From: a virus
IMG/VR virus record: IMGVR_UViG_3300037189_020131
Coordinates: 1 to 23,084 of that record
Strand: one strand, 5' to 3'
DNA length: 23,084 nt
Shown here: positions 1-6,611 of the stretch, piece after piece
How positions within the stretch are numbered: position 1 is the first letter of the stretch
How the letters are laid out: each line of letters starts with the position of its first letter
Made by a program: the position numbers and the translations under genes
The notes under the pieces: model-generated
What the model was told of the DNA's origin: nothing
The model's database searches: none
Seen by the model: the letters and a program-made list of their open reading frames with translations, nothing else

Positions 1-1
1 A

Positions 2-355
2 AGATCTATTGGGAATATGATCACTGGAAATGATATCCGCTCAGTATCTCGTTCTGATGGTAAATCTGTATATAAAAAACCAAAACAAAATGACAAAATT
101 GAAACTAATGTAAGAAGAGAAGTTCTGGGTATAAAACTCAGAGCACAGGGAGAAAAAGAACATAAAAATGATCTGAGAGATCGTGAAAGACAAGCAATTA
201 ATTCTAGATCTATCAAAAGATTGAATGCGATAAAAAATGCGGGCGTAAAACACGGAGATCATAAGGTAGACTTTACTACAAGTGATTCCAATTCTGGATA
301 TAGAGAAGTTCCTACCGACTATCGTGCCCGTAAACGTAGAGCATCAGGTAGGTGA
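2..355 (+). CDS. C-terminal part of a basic hypothetical phage protein (partial at left edge)
   Basis: The reading frame is open from the first codon in the window, so this is probably the 3' end of a longer gene. An ATG at 17 exists but has no convincing ribosome binding site. The visible 118 residues are strongly basic and hydrophilic, rich in Lys, Arg, Asn and Asp, with no membrane segment. The last residues end in a cluster of arginines (RARKRRASGR). Basic tails and bodies of this kind also occur in the proteins at 10080 and 20028. I do not recognise a domain. A DNA- or capsid-associated role is only a guess from charge. A sigma70-like promoter for the next operon starts about 9 bases after the stop codon. 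Confidence 0.6.
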   Translation, partial: RSIGNMITGNDIRSVSRSDGKSVYKKPKQNDKIETNVRREVLGIKLRAQGEKEHKNDLRDRERQAINSRSIKRLNAIKNAGVKHGDHKVDFTTSDSNSGYREVPTDYRARKRRASGR

Positions 356-363
356 TTTTACAC

Positions 364-392
364 TTGACAGGATTTTAAAGACATGCTACAAT
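364..392 (+). promoter_or_regulatory. Sigma70-like promoter P1 for the gp45-44-62 operon
   Basis: A perfect -35 box TTGACA lies at 364-369 and a -10 box TACAAT at 387-392, with a 17-base spacer. Transcription should start near 398-400, inside the left arm of a hairpin. This is a host-type, probably early promoter for the DUF3310-like gene and the clamp and clamp-loader genes. Confidence 0.8.
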
Positions 393-393
393 A

Positions 394-425
394 TTGGTTC
401 TCCCTGCAAGGAGAGCCGATTTTTT
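394..425 (+). terminator. Terminator-like hairpin overlapping the P1 start site
   Basis: GGTTCTCC at 396-403 pairs with GGAGAGCC at 410-417, including one G-T wobble, around a 6-base loop. T394-A419 and T395-G418 can extend the stem. Six T residues follow at 420-425. The structure is an intrinsic terminator by shape, but it overlaps the predicted start of promoter P1. It could stop read-through from the gene to the left, attenuate P1, or protect the 5' end of the new transcript. Confidence 0.65.
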
Positions 426-438
426 ATGTGATATTAAT

Positions 439-762
439 ATGAAACCTAATCATCTTTGGAAATACAATGAAGATAACATTCTGAATGATATTGAAGAATA
501 TGTAACAAGTACTTATGGTGGCCATTATTGTGGTGAAGACGGAGAGTATGCGGATATACAAACTATTGATTTGATGGCAGCCAAGAAATTGGCCTCTGGT
601 TTTTGTCAAGCAAATATTATTAAGTATGGATCAAGATATGGTGAAAAAGATGGAAGAAACAAACGTGATTTGATGAAAGTCATTCACTATGCAATGCTAC
701 TTCTACATTTTGATGGCCATTATTCCCGTAGTAATAACGGACTCAATGAATTCTCTCGCTGA
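439..762 (+). CDS. DUF3310-like small conserved phage protein
   Basis: The protein has 107 residues from an ATG at 439. An in-frame TTG at 394 lies in the upstream hairpin and is unlikely to be used. The middle of the protein matches the pattern I know from DUF3310 (SaV-like) phage proteins: HY near residue 29, then QTIDLM (41-46), GFCQANIIKYGSRYG (54-68) and a hydrophobic helix with Lys/His to residue 90. Members of this family occur in many lytic phages next to replication or nucleotide genes, and their function is not established. It is the first gene after promoter P1 and stops 5 bases before the sliding-clamp gene, so it is probably co-transcribed with the replication genes. The assignment rests on motif recall, not a search. 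Confidence 0.75.
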   Translation: MKPNHLWKYNEDNILNDIEEYVTSTYGGHYCGEDGEYADIQTIDLMAAKKLASGFCQANIIKYGSRYGEKDGRNKRDLMKVIHYAMLLLHFDGHYSRSNNGLNEFSR

Positions 763-767
763 TTAAT

Positions 768-1442
768 ATGAAATTATCATCTGAAACACTTTCCATTCTT
801 AAGAATTTTTCGGCCATTAACAAGTCTATTCGTGTAAAAATCGGAAATAATCTTAGGACAATTAAAGTATCAAAAAATGTTCTAGCCGAAGTTCAAATAA
901 AGGAAAAGTTTGAATCTGAGTTTGCTTTATATGATTTAAATCAATTTTTAAGTAGCTTCAATCTCTTGGAGGATCCAGATTTGGATTTTACAAATGAGTC
1001 TTATATGTTACTTAAGGAGGGTAAAAAGACAATAAAATATTTTTATGCTGATCCGTCAGTAATTGTTTCCCCACCAGATAAAAAGCTTTCTTTGCCGACA
1101 CAAGATATTACTTTTGTTCTAGATCAAGCACATCTAGATAAAATTATCAAAGCAAAACAGATCTATCAACTAGATGATCTATCTGTTGTTGGTGACGGTA
1201 AAGATATTAAATTGCTCGTTCAGGACAAGAAAAACGATACTTCTAATGAGTATTCAATTCTAGTTGGAGAAACCACTGAGAAATTCTGTATGAATTTTAA
1301 AATTGAGAATCTACAGCTATTCCCTGGTAGTTATGAAGTTGTAATTTCCAGGAAGAATATCTCAAAATTTACCCACAAAAAAATGGCCCTCACTTATTGG
1401 GTCGCAATGGAACCAGACTCAACATTTCAATCAACATCATGA
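768..1442 (+). CDS. gp45: DNA polymerase sliding clamp (T4 gp45-like)
   Basis: The protein has 224 residues, close to the 228 of T4 gp45. By family knowledge gp45 is a ring-shaped trimer that holds the DNA polymerase on the template and also takes part in late transcription as a mobile activator. The sequence starts MKLSSETLSILKNFSAIN, the typical N-terminus of T4-type clamps, and alternates short helices and strands with no catalytic motif, as expected for a PCNA fold. The best support is context: the next two genes are the gp44 and gp62 clamp-loader subunits. Its stop codon overlaps the gp44 start in ATGA. There is no clear Shine-Dalgarno sequence. The start context ATTAATATGAAA is identical to that of the preceding gene. 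Confidence 0.92.
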   Translation: MKLSSETLSILKNFSAINKSIRVKIGNNLRTIKVSKNVLAEVQIKEKFESEFALYDLNQFLSSFNLLEDPDLDFTNESYMLLKEGKKTIKYFYADPSVIVSPPDKKLSLPTQDITFVLDQAHLDKIIKAKQIYQLDDLSVVGDGKDIKLLVQDKKNDTSNEYSILVGETTEKFCMNFKIENLQLFPGSYEVVISRKNISKFTHKKMALTYWVAMEPDSTFQSTS

Positions 1443-2374
1443 GTAAGAATTTTCTATTTGTAGAAAAATATGCATCCAAAAGTGTAGAAGAGTGTATTCT
1501 ACCAAAATCAATTAAAAAGCTTTTTTTGGAGATTGAAAAGTCTGGTAATGTCCCGAATATGATTTTGGCTGGGCCACCTGGAATAGGTAAAACTAATCTA
1601 TGTAAGGCACTAGCACATAGCCTAGATCGGGATTTTATGATCATCAATGGATCCGATGAAAGGTCGATTGATGTAATCAGAACCAAGGTAAAAAACTATG
1701 CTTCTACAGTATCTCTTTCAAATACTGGTAAAAAAATTCTTCTGATTGATGAGGGAGATAATCTCACCAATGACTCGCAATTAGCACTGAGAGCCGCTAT
1801 TGAAGAATTACAACATAACTGTTCCTTTATCTTTACTTGTAACTATAAGAACAGAATCGATCCGGCATTACATTCTAGATGTCCAGTGATCGATTTTATG
1901 ATACCGAATAAAGAAAAACCTGAATTAGCCAAGCAATTTTTTGATAAAATTGTGTATATCCTAGAACAGGAGAATATAAAGTGCGAAAATGAGAATATCA
2001 TATCAAAACTACTTATTAAATATTTCCCAGATTTTAGAAGAACATTAAATGTCTTAGATAAGTATTCCAATGCTGGTCTACTTGATTCATCTATTTTAGC
2101 CCAGGCTACGGATATTAAAATATCTACACTGTATGGATACCTAAAAAATAAGAATTTTACTGAAGTTAGAAAATGGGTTGTTGATAATCTGGATAATGAT
2201 CCAAACATGATTCTCAGGAAATTCTATGATGGAATTGAAAATGTGATGACTAAACATTCTATACCACAAGCTATTTTAATTATACATGATCACATGGGTA
2301 AAAATGTTGTGGATAATGAGGTTAATTTAATTGCTTGTTTTATCAAAATTATGATTGAATGTGAATGGATTTAA
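1439..2374 (+). CDS. gp44: Clamp loader ATPase subunit (T4 gp44-like)
   Basis: This is an AAA+ ATPase of 311 residues (T4 gp44 has 319) that, with gp62, opens gp45 and loads it onto primer-template DNA. Visible motifs are Walker A GPPGIGKT (45-52), Walker B LLIDEGD (101-107), a sensor-1 strand ending in FTCN (132-135), and the SRC arginine-finger motif (146-148) typical of clamp loaders. I chose the ATG at 1439, which overlaps the clamp stop as ATGA and gives the family N-terminus MSKNFLFVEKY. An in-frame ATG at 1397 would add 14 residues encoded inside the clamp gene. The 3' end overlaps the gp62 start by 10 bases, consistent with translational coupling of the two loader subunits as in T4. 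Confidence 0.95.
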   Translation: MSKNFLFVEKYASKSVEECILPKSIKKLFLEIEKSGNVPNMILAGPPGIGKTNLCKALAHSLDRDFMIINGSDERSIDVIRTKVKNYASTVSLSNTGKKILLIDEGDNLTNDSQLALRAAIEELQHNCSFIFTCNYKNRIDPALHSRCPVIDFMIPNKEKPELAKQFFDKIVYILEQENIKCENENIISKLLIKYFPDFRRTLNVLDKYSNAGLLDSSILAQATDIKISTLYGYLKNKNFTEVRKWVVDNLDNDPNMILRKFYDGIENVMTKHSIPQAILIIHDHMGKNVVDNEVNLIACFIKIMIECEWI

Positions 2375-2739
2375 AAGACTGGTTAAAATCAATTTACTCA
2401 AGTAAACAAGATCTATTAAAGGATTTGGACAATGCAAATCAATACCCGGCTTTTATTGTCAATCGGATGTTATCTGGAAATATAGATACCGCTCTTTTTG
2501 CGAATGAGTTGAATGAGCGTTATACTATGGATAAGGATATGCAATATAAATTTTTATTATATGCCATTCCATCCAAAAAAAGATATACACCATATCTGAA
2601 AAAAAGTAAACTTGAAGATCTGGATGTAATCAAACAGTATTATGGTTATAATACTGAAAAAGCTTTAGATGCCCTAAAATTATTAACTACAGAAGAAATC
2701 GACTATATCAAAAAAAAGTTAAGTATCGGAGGAATATAA
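2365..2739 (+). CDS. gp62: Clamp loader small subunit (T4 gp62-like)
   Basis: The protein has 124 residues, clearly shorter than the 187 of T4 gp62. It has no nucleotide-binding motif, as expected for the non-ATPase subunit of the T4 loader. The sequence starts MDLKDWLKSIYSSKQDLL and is mostly helical, with a Lys-rich middle. Identification rests mainly on position: it directly follows and overlaps gp44, as in T4 and its marine relatives, and it precedes regA, also the T4 order. The short length suggests that only the collar-forming part is kept. A TATAAATA box overlaps its stop codon. Confidence 0.85.
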   Translation: MDLKDWLKSIYSSKQDLLKDLDNANQYPAFIVNRMLSGNIDTALFANELNERYTMDKDMQYKFLLYAIPSKKRYTPYLKKSKLEDLDVIKQYYGYNTEKALDALKLLTTEEIDYIKKKLSIGGI

Positions 2740-2742
2740 ATA
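2735..2742 (+). promoter_or_regulatory. T4-late-like promoter box upstream of regA
   Basis: TATAAATA is the exact T4 late consensus. It overlaps the gp62 stop codon and lies 27 bases before the regA start. The 6-base core is expected many times by chance in AT-rich DNA. The placement before a gene start is the supporting point. Confidence 0.5.
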
Positions 2743-2769
2743 GTACATAATTAATTATTTGAGGATTTT

Positions 2770-3216
2770 ATGAATACATATGAAATGGATGGTCAGTATG
2801 TGAAGTGGGTGCCCGATTTGATGGTTGAGATAGAGTTGGATACTCCAGATGCTTTCTTGTTGGCTAAAGAAACACTCACACGAATCGGTGTTGCATCTAG
2901 ATATAAAAAAGAACTATATCAAACTGCACATATTTTATACAAAACTGGAAAATATTATTTGATTCATTATAAGTTTGGTTTCTGTTTGGATTCTAGATCT
3001 GCTACTATTAGCCAAAATGATCTAGAGAGATTGCATACGATTGCACATCTACTGGAGCAATGGGGCCTATTGCGTGTTAAAAATCCAGATCAGATCGAAG
3101 ATAGAGCACCGTTGAATCAAATTAAAATAATTTCATATAAAGAAAAATCCGAATGGAATCTAGTTGAGAAATATTCTCTAGGTAATAAAAAAGCCGACCG
3201 CACTAAAGTTGATTAG
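2770..3216 (+). CDS. regA: RegA translational repressor
   Basis: The protein has 148 residues. From residue 18 it follows T4 RegA closely: MVEIELDTPDAFLLAKETLTRIG, then LYQTAHIL, YYLIHYK, a conserved LLEQWGL, and EWNLVEKYSLGN near the C-terminus. RegA binds AU-rich sites at the start codons of early phage mRNAs and represses their translation. T4 RegA has 122 residues and begins at the position of Met18 here, so this protein has an N-terminal extension of 17 residues and a short basic C-terminal tail. I kept the ATG at 2770 because GAGG (2761-2764) sits just upstream. The ATG at 2821 is the alternative. Likely targets include its neighbours, such as the gp45 and gp44 messages. Confidence 0.92.
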   Translation: MNTYEMDGQYVKWVPDLMVEIELDTPDAFLLAKETLTRIGVASRYKKELYQTAHILYKTGKYYLIHYKFGFCLDSRSATISQNDLERLHTIAHLLEQWGLLRVKNPDQIEDRAPLNQIKIISYKEKSEWNLVEKYSLGNKKADRTKVD

Positions 3217-3246
3217 GGATTCCCGTACTTTTGTTCGGTTTTCTAC
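3188..3246 (+). terminator. Possible weak terminator after regA
   Basis: AGCCGA (3192-3197) can pair with TCGGTT (3235-3240), followed by TTTCT-type bases. The loop is long (37 bases) and contains the small palindrome GGGATTCCC. This is a weak candidate with no compact GC-rich stem. Confidence 0.25.
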
Positions 3247-3269
3247 ACTTGTAAAATTTTAATATTCAT

Positions 3270-3277
3270 GATAAATA
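3270..3277 (+). promoter_or_regulatory. T4-late-like promoter box upstream of hsp20
   Basis: GATAAATA lies in the 122-base gap between regA and hsp20, 61 bases before the hsp20 start. If it works as in T4, transcription would begin near 3283, at the edge of a perfect inverted repeat. Confidence 0.5.
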
Positions 3278-3280
3278 TGA

Positions 3281-3310
3281 GTAAGAAGTTGCTTTTTAAG
3301 GACTTCTTAC
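3281..3310 (+). repeat. Perfect inverted repeat in the hsp20 5' leader
   Basis: GTAAGAAGT (3281-3289) and ACTTCTTAC (3302-3310) form a perfect 9-bp stem with a 12-base loop. No T-tract follows, so it is not an ordinary terminator. It would sit at the very 5' end of a transcript from the box at 3270. Confidence 0.7.
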
Positions 3311-3338
3311 TACAAACTCGCTTATTAAGGAGATTATA

Positions 3339-3770
3339 ATGAACAAATTAGCAAAATTTACTGCACCAACTTTAGTTAAATTATTTAATGATATTGATAG
3401 AACTTCAATTGGATTAGATAATTTTTTCGATACCTTATATGCAACAGAACATATACATGACAATTATCCTCCATATAACTTAATTAAAGAAACGGATACT
3501 CAATATAGACTTGAGTTGGCTGCATCTGGATTTAAACCTAACGAATTGACAGTATTTACTGAGAATAACCAATTGGTAGTAGAGTCAACGAAATCAAATG
3601 AAAAAGAAATTGAATACATTCATCGATCATTATCTACTCGGAATTTTAGACGAGTTTGGACACTCTATGATCATGTTATGGTTAAAGAAGTTTCATTTGA
3701 AGCTGGTTTATTGACTATAATCTTAGAAAAGGTTATACCCGAACAACAAAAAAGAAAAATATTTTTTTAA
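3339..3770 (+). CDS. hsp20: Small heat-shock protein, Hsp20/alpha-crystallin family
   Basis: The protein has 143 residues. After a short N-terminal arm it carries PPYNLIKETDTQYRLELA (45-62) and AASGFKPNELTVF, the usual start of the alpha-crystallin domain in IbpA-like proteins. HRSLSTRNFRRVW and GLLTIIL with a Pro-rich end follow. Hsp20 proteins hold unfolding proteins as ATP-independent oligomeric chaperones. A member is commonly carried by T4-like marine phages, where a role in capsid assembly or host stress has been proposed but not proven. The start is well supported by AAGGAG (3327-3332) 6 bases upstream of the ATG. It stands alone between two promoters, behind a late-like box and a leader hairpin. 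Confidence 0.93.
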   Translation: MNKLAKFTAPTLVKLFNDIDRTSIGLDNFFDTLYATEHIHDNYPPYNLIKETDTQYRLELAASGFKPNELTVFTENNQLVVESTKSNEKEIEYIHRSLSTRNFRRVWTLYDHVMVKEVSFEAGLLTIILEKVIPEQQKRKIFF

Positions 3771-3782
3771 ATCATATGGGGC

Positions 3783-3811
3783 TTGACAGCCCTACAAAAA
3801 TGTGATAGACT
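3783..3811 (+). promoter_or_regulatory. Sigma70-like promoter P2 for the gp43 operon
   Basis: A perfect -35 TTGACA at 3783-3788 and a -10-like TAGACT at 3806-3811 are separated by 17 bases. The predicted start near 3818 falls in the left arm of a hairpin, as in promoter P1. It should drive the small gene at 3838 and the polymerase-to-mazG block. Confidence 0.72.
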
Positions 3812-3812
3812 G

Positions 3813-3836
3813 AAGGAGTCCATAGGCTCCTTTTTT
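3813..3836 (+). terminator. Terminator-like hairpin overlapping the P2 start site
   Basis: GGAGTC (3815-3820) pairs with GGCTCC (3825-3830), with one G-T wobble, around the tetraloop CATA. Six T residues follow at 3831-3836. The ATG of the next gene comes one base after the T-tract. It could terminate hsp20 transcription, attenuate P2, or act as a 5' cap-like hairpin. Confidence 0.68.
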
Positions 3837-3837
3837 C

Positions 3838-4089
3838 ATGGAAATTAAAGTTATATTATTCCCCAATAAAGATCTACTGATTACACAAATAGAAGAAATT
3901 GTACCGGATGAAATAGGGGAACCAAATTGTAGAATGATAGAACCATTTTTGATCAAGGGTGATTACCTTGAGCCATGGTTAATCCAATACTCTAATCAAA
4001 ATACATTTATGATACATTCTGATAAGTTTGTAACTATTGCTGTACCCAATCCACCACTACTTGAAAAATATAAAGAACTTATTAAATAA
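3838..4089 (+). CDS. Small conserved phage protein upstream of DNA polymerase
   Basis: The protein has 83 residues, is soluble, and is mostly predicted strands: MEIKVILFPNKDLLITQIEE, then GEPNCRMIEPF, PWLIQYSNQNTFMIHSDKF and a short C-terminal helix. From memory, T4-like marine phages carry a similar small protein close to hsp20 or the polymerase gene. The alternating hydrophobic pattern and length would fit a small beta-barrel of Sm-like type, but I cannot confirm this and its function is unknown. The ATG follows the T-tract of a hairpin by one base, leaving no room for a Shine-Dalgarno sequence. The gene ends one base before the gp43 start, so it is co-transcribed and probably translationally coupled with the polymerase. 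Confidence 0.78.
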   Translation: MEIKVILFPNKDLLITQIEEIVPDEIGEPNCRMIEPFLIKGDYLEPWLIQYSNQNTFMIHSDKFVTIAVPNPPLLEKYKELIK

Positions 4090-4090
4090 A

Positions 4091-6583
4091 ATGTTTTATA
4101 CTAGTGTCAAACAAATTGGAAATTTTATATATGAAAGAGGGTATGATGATCTAGGTGTTCCGTTTGCAGAAAGAGTTGAATACAAGCCAACTTTTTATAT
4201 TACCACTAATAAAAAATCCGATTGGGTCACTTTAGATAATAAATCAGTCACACCCATAAAACCCGGAACAATTAAAGAATGTAGAAATTGGCTAGAGCAA
4301 TACAAGGATGTAGATGGCGTATCGATATATGGTCACGAAACTGCAATGTATCAATATATTTCAGACAAATACCCCGAGGAAATTGAATCTTTTGATATTA
4401 GCAAAATTAAGCTGTACACTCTTGATATTGAAACTACTGCTGAACATGGCGGTATAAACGTTGATGCTTGTTTGGAAGAAATTCTTTTAATTACAATTCA
4501 GAATTACACAGATAAGAAAACATATACATGGGGCTCTAGACCTTTTGGACTTACCGTAGAAAATAACGTTTACTGTGAGTGCTCCAATGAAGTTGAACTA
4601 TTAGAAAAGTTTTTAACTTTTTGGGAGCAAAATTACCCCGATGCATTGACTGGGTGGAATATCACTTTCTTCGATTGTCCTTATCTGGTCAATAGAATCA
4701 CAAAGGTTCTAGGTGAAAAAGAGGCAAAAAGACTTTCTATCTGGAAATATATAAAACAAAAAGTTGTAGAAATTAATAATAGAGAGCAAACTACCTATGA
4801 GCTTGTGGGTATTGCGTCCTTGGATCTACTTGATCTATACAAGAAATATTCATTTAAAAAACCTGAAAATCATATGTTAGACACTATTGCCTATAATGAA
4901 CTAGGTGATAGAAAACTGGAACAGGAGTATGAAACCTTTAAGGATAGATACACAAAAGATTGGGATAATTTTGTTCGATATAATATACAAGACTGTTCTC
5001 TTGTTGACAGATTGGAGCAAAAACTTCAATTGATCAACATGTCAATTGATCTTGCATATCAATCAAAGTCTAACTATGATGATGTTTTTTATCAGGTTAG
5101 GATGTGGGATAATATTATTTACAACTATTTGAAAAAAAAGAATATTGTTATTCCATTAAAAACAAGAAAGAATAAAACTGATAAATTTGCCGGGGCGTAT
5201 GTTAAAGAACCTATTCCAGGCAAATATGGTTGGACTGTTTCTATGGACTTGTCGAGTCTATACCCACACATCATGATTAGTTCAAATATCAGTCCAGAAA
5301 CCTTAGTGCCTGATGTTTTTCCTGATATTTCAGTAGATAAATTGCTTCAAAAAAAAGTAGATACTTCAATATATCCTGACTATTGCATTTGCCCAAATGG
5401 AGCGATGTTTAGGCGAGATCAGCTTGGGTTCTTTCCTTCTATCTTGTCTGAGATGTTCATGAAACGACAGTTTTATAAGGATAAGATGATCGAGACTGAA
5501 AAAGAATATGAGAAAACTAAAAACAAAGACCTGCTTTTTGATATTGCAAATTATCAAGTAAAGCAGTTGAGCCTCAAGGTATGCCTAAATAGTGGGTATG
5601 GTGCAAGTGGAAACCAATACTTTAGATTCTATGAATTAAGGAATGCGGAAGCAGTCACCTTATCTGGCCAATTGGCAATTCGTTGGATTGAGAATAAATT
5701 AAATAATTATTTTAATAAATTACTAAAGACGGAGAATGTTGATTATGTAATATGTGAAGATACTGATTCCTGCTTTCTTAATGTACAAACATTAGTTGAT
5801 AAAATTTTTGAAAATAAAGATCCAGACAAAGAACAAATAGTAAATTTACTGGACAATATATTTTCAACTACAATAAAAGATTATATCGATAATTCATATT
5901 CAGAATTGTCTGATTATCTCAATTTTTATGTGAATAAATTACACATGAAGCGAGAAAAAATCGCTGATCAATTTTTAATCACAGGTAAAAAGCACTACAT
6001 CATTAATGTTTGGGATAATGAAGGAGTTCGATATTCAGAGCCAAAGATTTCAATTACTGGGCTAGAGGCCGTAAAATCATCTACTCCTGCATACTGTAGG
6101 CAAAAATTCAAAGAGGCTTTTAATGTTCTTATGAATTCTGGTCAAGATGAAATGATTGATTTTATTGCAAGAACCAGAGAAGAATTTAAATCTTTGACTC
6201 CTGAACAAATTTCTTCTCCTAGATCAGTGAACAACTTGACAAAATACAAGAATGGCTCTACACTGTACTCTAAAGGAGCCCCATTGGCTGTTAGAGGATC
6301 TATATTATATAATCACCATATAAAAAGAAATAATCTACAAGACAAATATACCTTAATTAATAATGGCGATAAAATAAAATATTGCTATCTAAAATTACCA
6401 AATCCAATCATGGAGAATGTAATTAGCTACATTCAAAAGTTTCCGGTTGAATTAAATTTATTAAAATATGTAGATTACGATTTACAGTTTGAAAAAACTT
6501 TTGTTCAGCCATTAAAATCCATATTGGACATTATTAATTGGGAAGTTGAAAAAACAGCAACCTTGGAAGATTTTTTCATCTAA
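4091..6583 (+). CDS. gp43: DNA polymerase, family B (T4 gp43-like)
   Basis: This replicative polymerase has 830 residues, somewhat shorter than the 898 of T4 gp43. The N-terminal half carries the 3'-5' proofreading exonuclease: Exo I DIET (112-115), an Exo II region WNITFFDCPYL, and Exo III YNIQD. The polymerase part carries motif A DLSSLYP (Asp386), motif B KVCLNSGYG, and motif C DTDS (557-560) with the two metal-binding aspartates. All catalytic residues are present, so it should polymerise and proofread. The C-terminus LEDFFI resembles the clamp-binding tail of T4-type polymerases. I chose the ATG at 4091; an upstream in-frame ATG at 4037 lies inside the preceding gene. The gene is followed 28 bases later by uvsX. 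Confidence 0.97.
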   Translation: MFYTSVKQIGNFIYERGYDDLGVPFAERVEYKPTFYITTNKKSDWVTLDNKSVTPIKPGTIKECRNWLEQYKDVDGVSIYGHETAMYQYISDKYPEEIESFDISKIKLYTLDIETTAEHGGINVDACLEEILLITIQNYTDKKTYTWGSRPFGLTVENNVYCECSNEVELLEKFLTFWEQNYPDALTGWNITFFDCPYLVNRITKVLGEKEAKRLSIWKYIKQKVVEINNREQTTYELVGIASLDLLDLYKKYSFKKPENHMLDTIAYNELGDRKLEQEYETFKDRYTKDWDNFVRYNIQDCSLVDRLEQKLQLINMSIDLAYQSKSNYDDVFYQVRMWDNIIYNYLKKKNIVIPLKTRKNKTDKFAGAYVKEPIPGKYGWTVSMDLSSLYPHIMISSNISPETLVPDVFPDISVDKLLQKKVDTSIYPDYCICPNGAMFRRDQLGFFPSILSEMFMKRQFYKDKMIETEKEYEKTKNKDLLFDIANYQVKQLSLKVCLNSGYGASGNQYFRFYELRNAEAVTLSGQLAIRWIENKLNNYFNKLLKTENVDYVICEDTDSCFLNVQTLVDKIFENKDPDKEQIVNLLDNIFSTTIKDYIDNSYSELSDYLNFYVNKLHMKREKIADQFLITGKKHYIINVWDNEGVRYSEPKISITGLEAVKSSTPAYCRQKFKEAFNVLMNSGQDEMIDFIARTREEFKSLTPEQISSPRSVNNLTKYKNGSTLYSKGAPLAVRGSILYNHHIKRNNLQDKYTLINNGDKIKYCYLKLPNPIMENVISYIQKFPVELNLLKYVDYDLQFEKTFVQPLKSILDIINWEVEKTATLEDFFI

Positions 6584-6611
6584 AACTATAAAAATTAAAC
6601 AGAGGAATTAA

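Noticed and set aside
41-262. Antisense hydrophobic frame at the left edge
   Set aside because: The Phe/Ile-rich product is what reverse-reading of Lys/Asn-rich codons gives. No start signal or context supports it.
394-438. TTG start for the DUF3310-like gene
   Set aside because: The codon lies inside the hairpin that follows promoter P1, and the added residues do not fit the family. The ATG at 439 is better.
6236-6270. TTGACA inside the gp43 coding region as a promoter
   Set aside because: No -10-like sequence lies at the right spacing, and it is deep inside a coding region.
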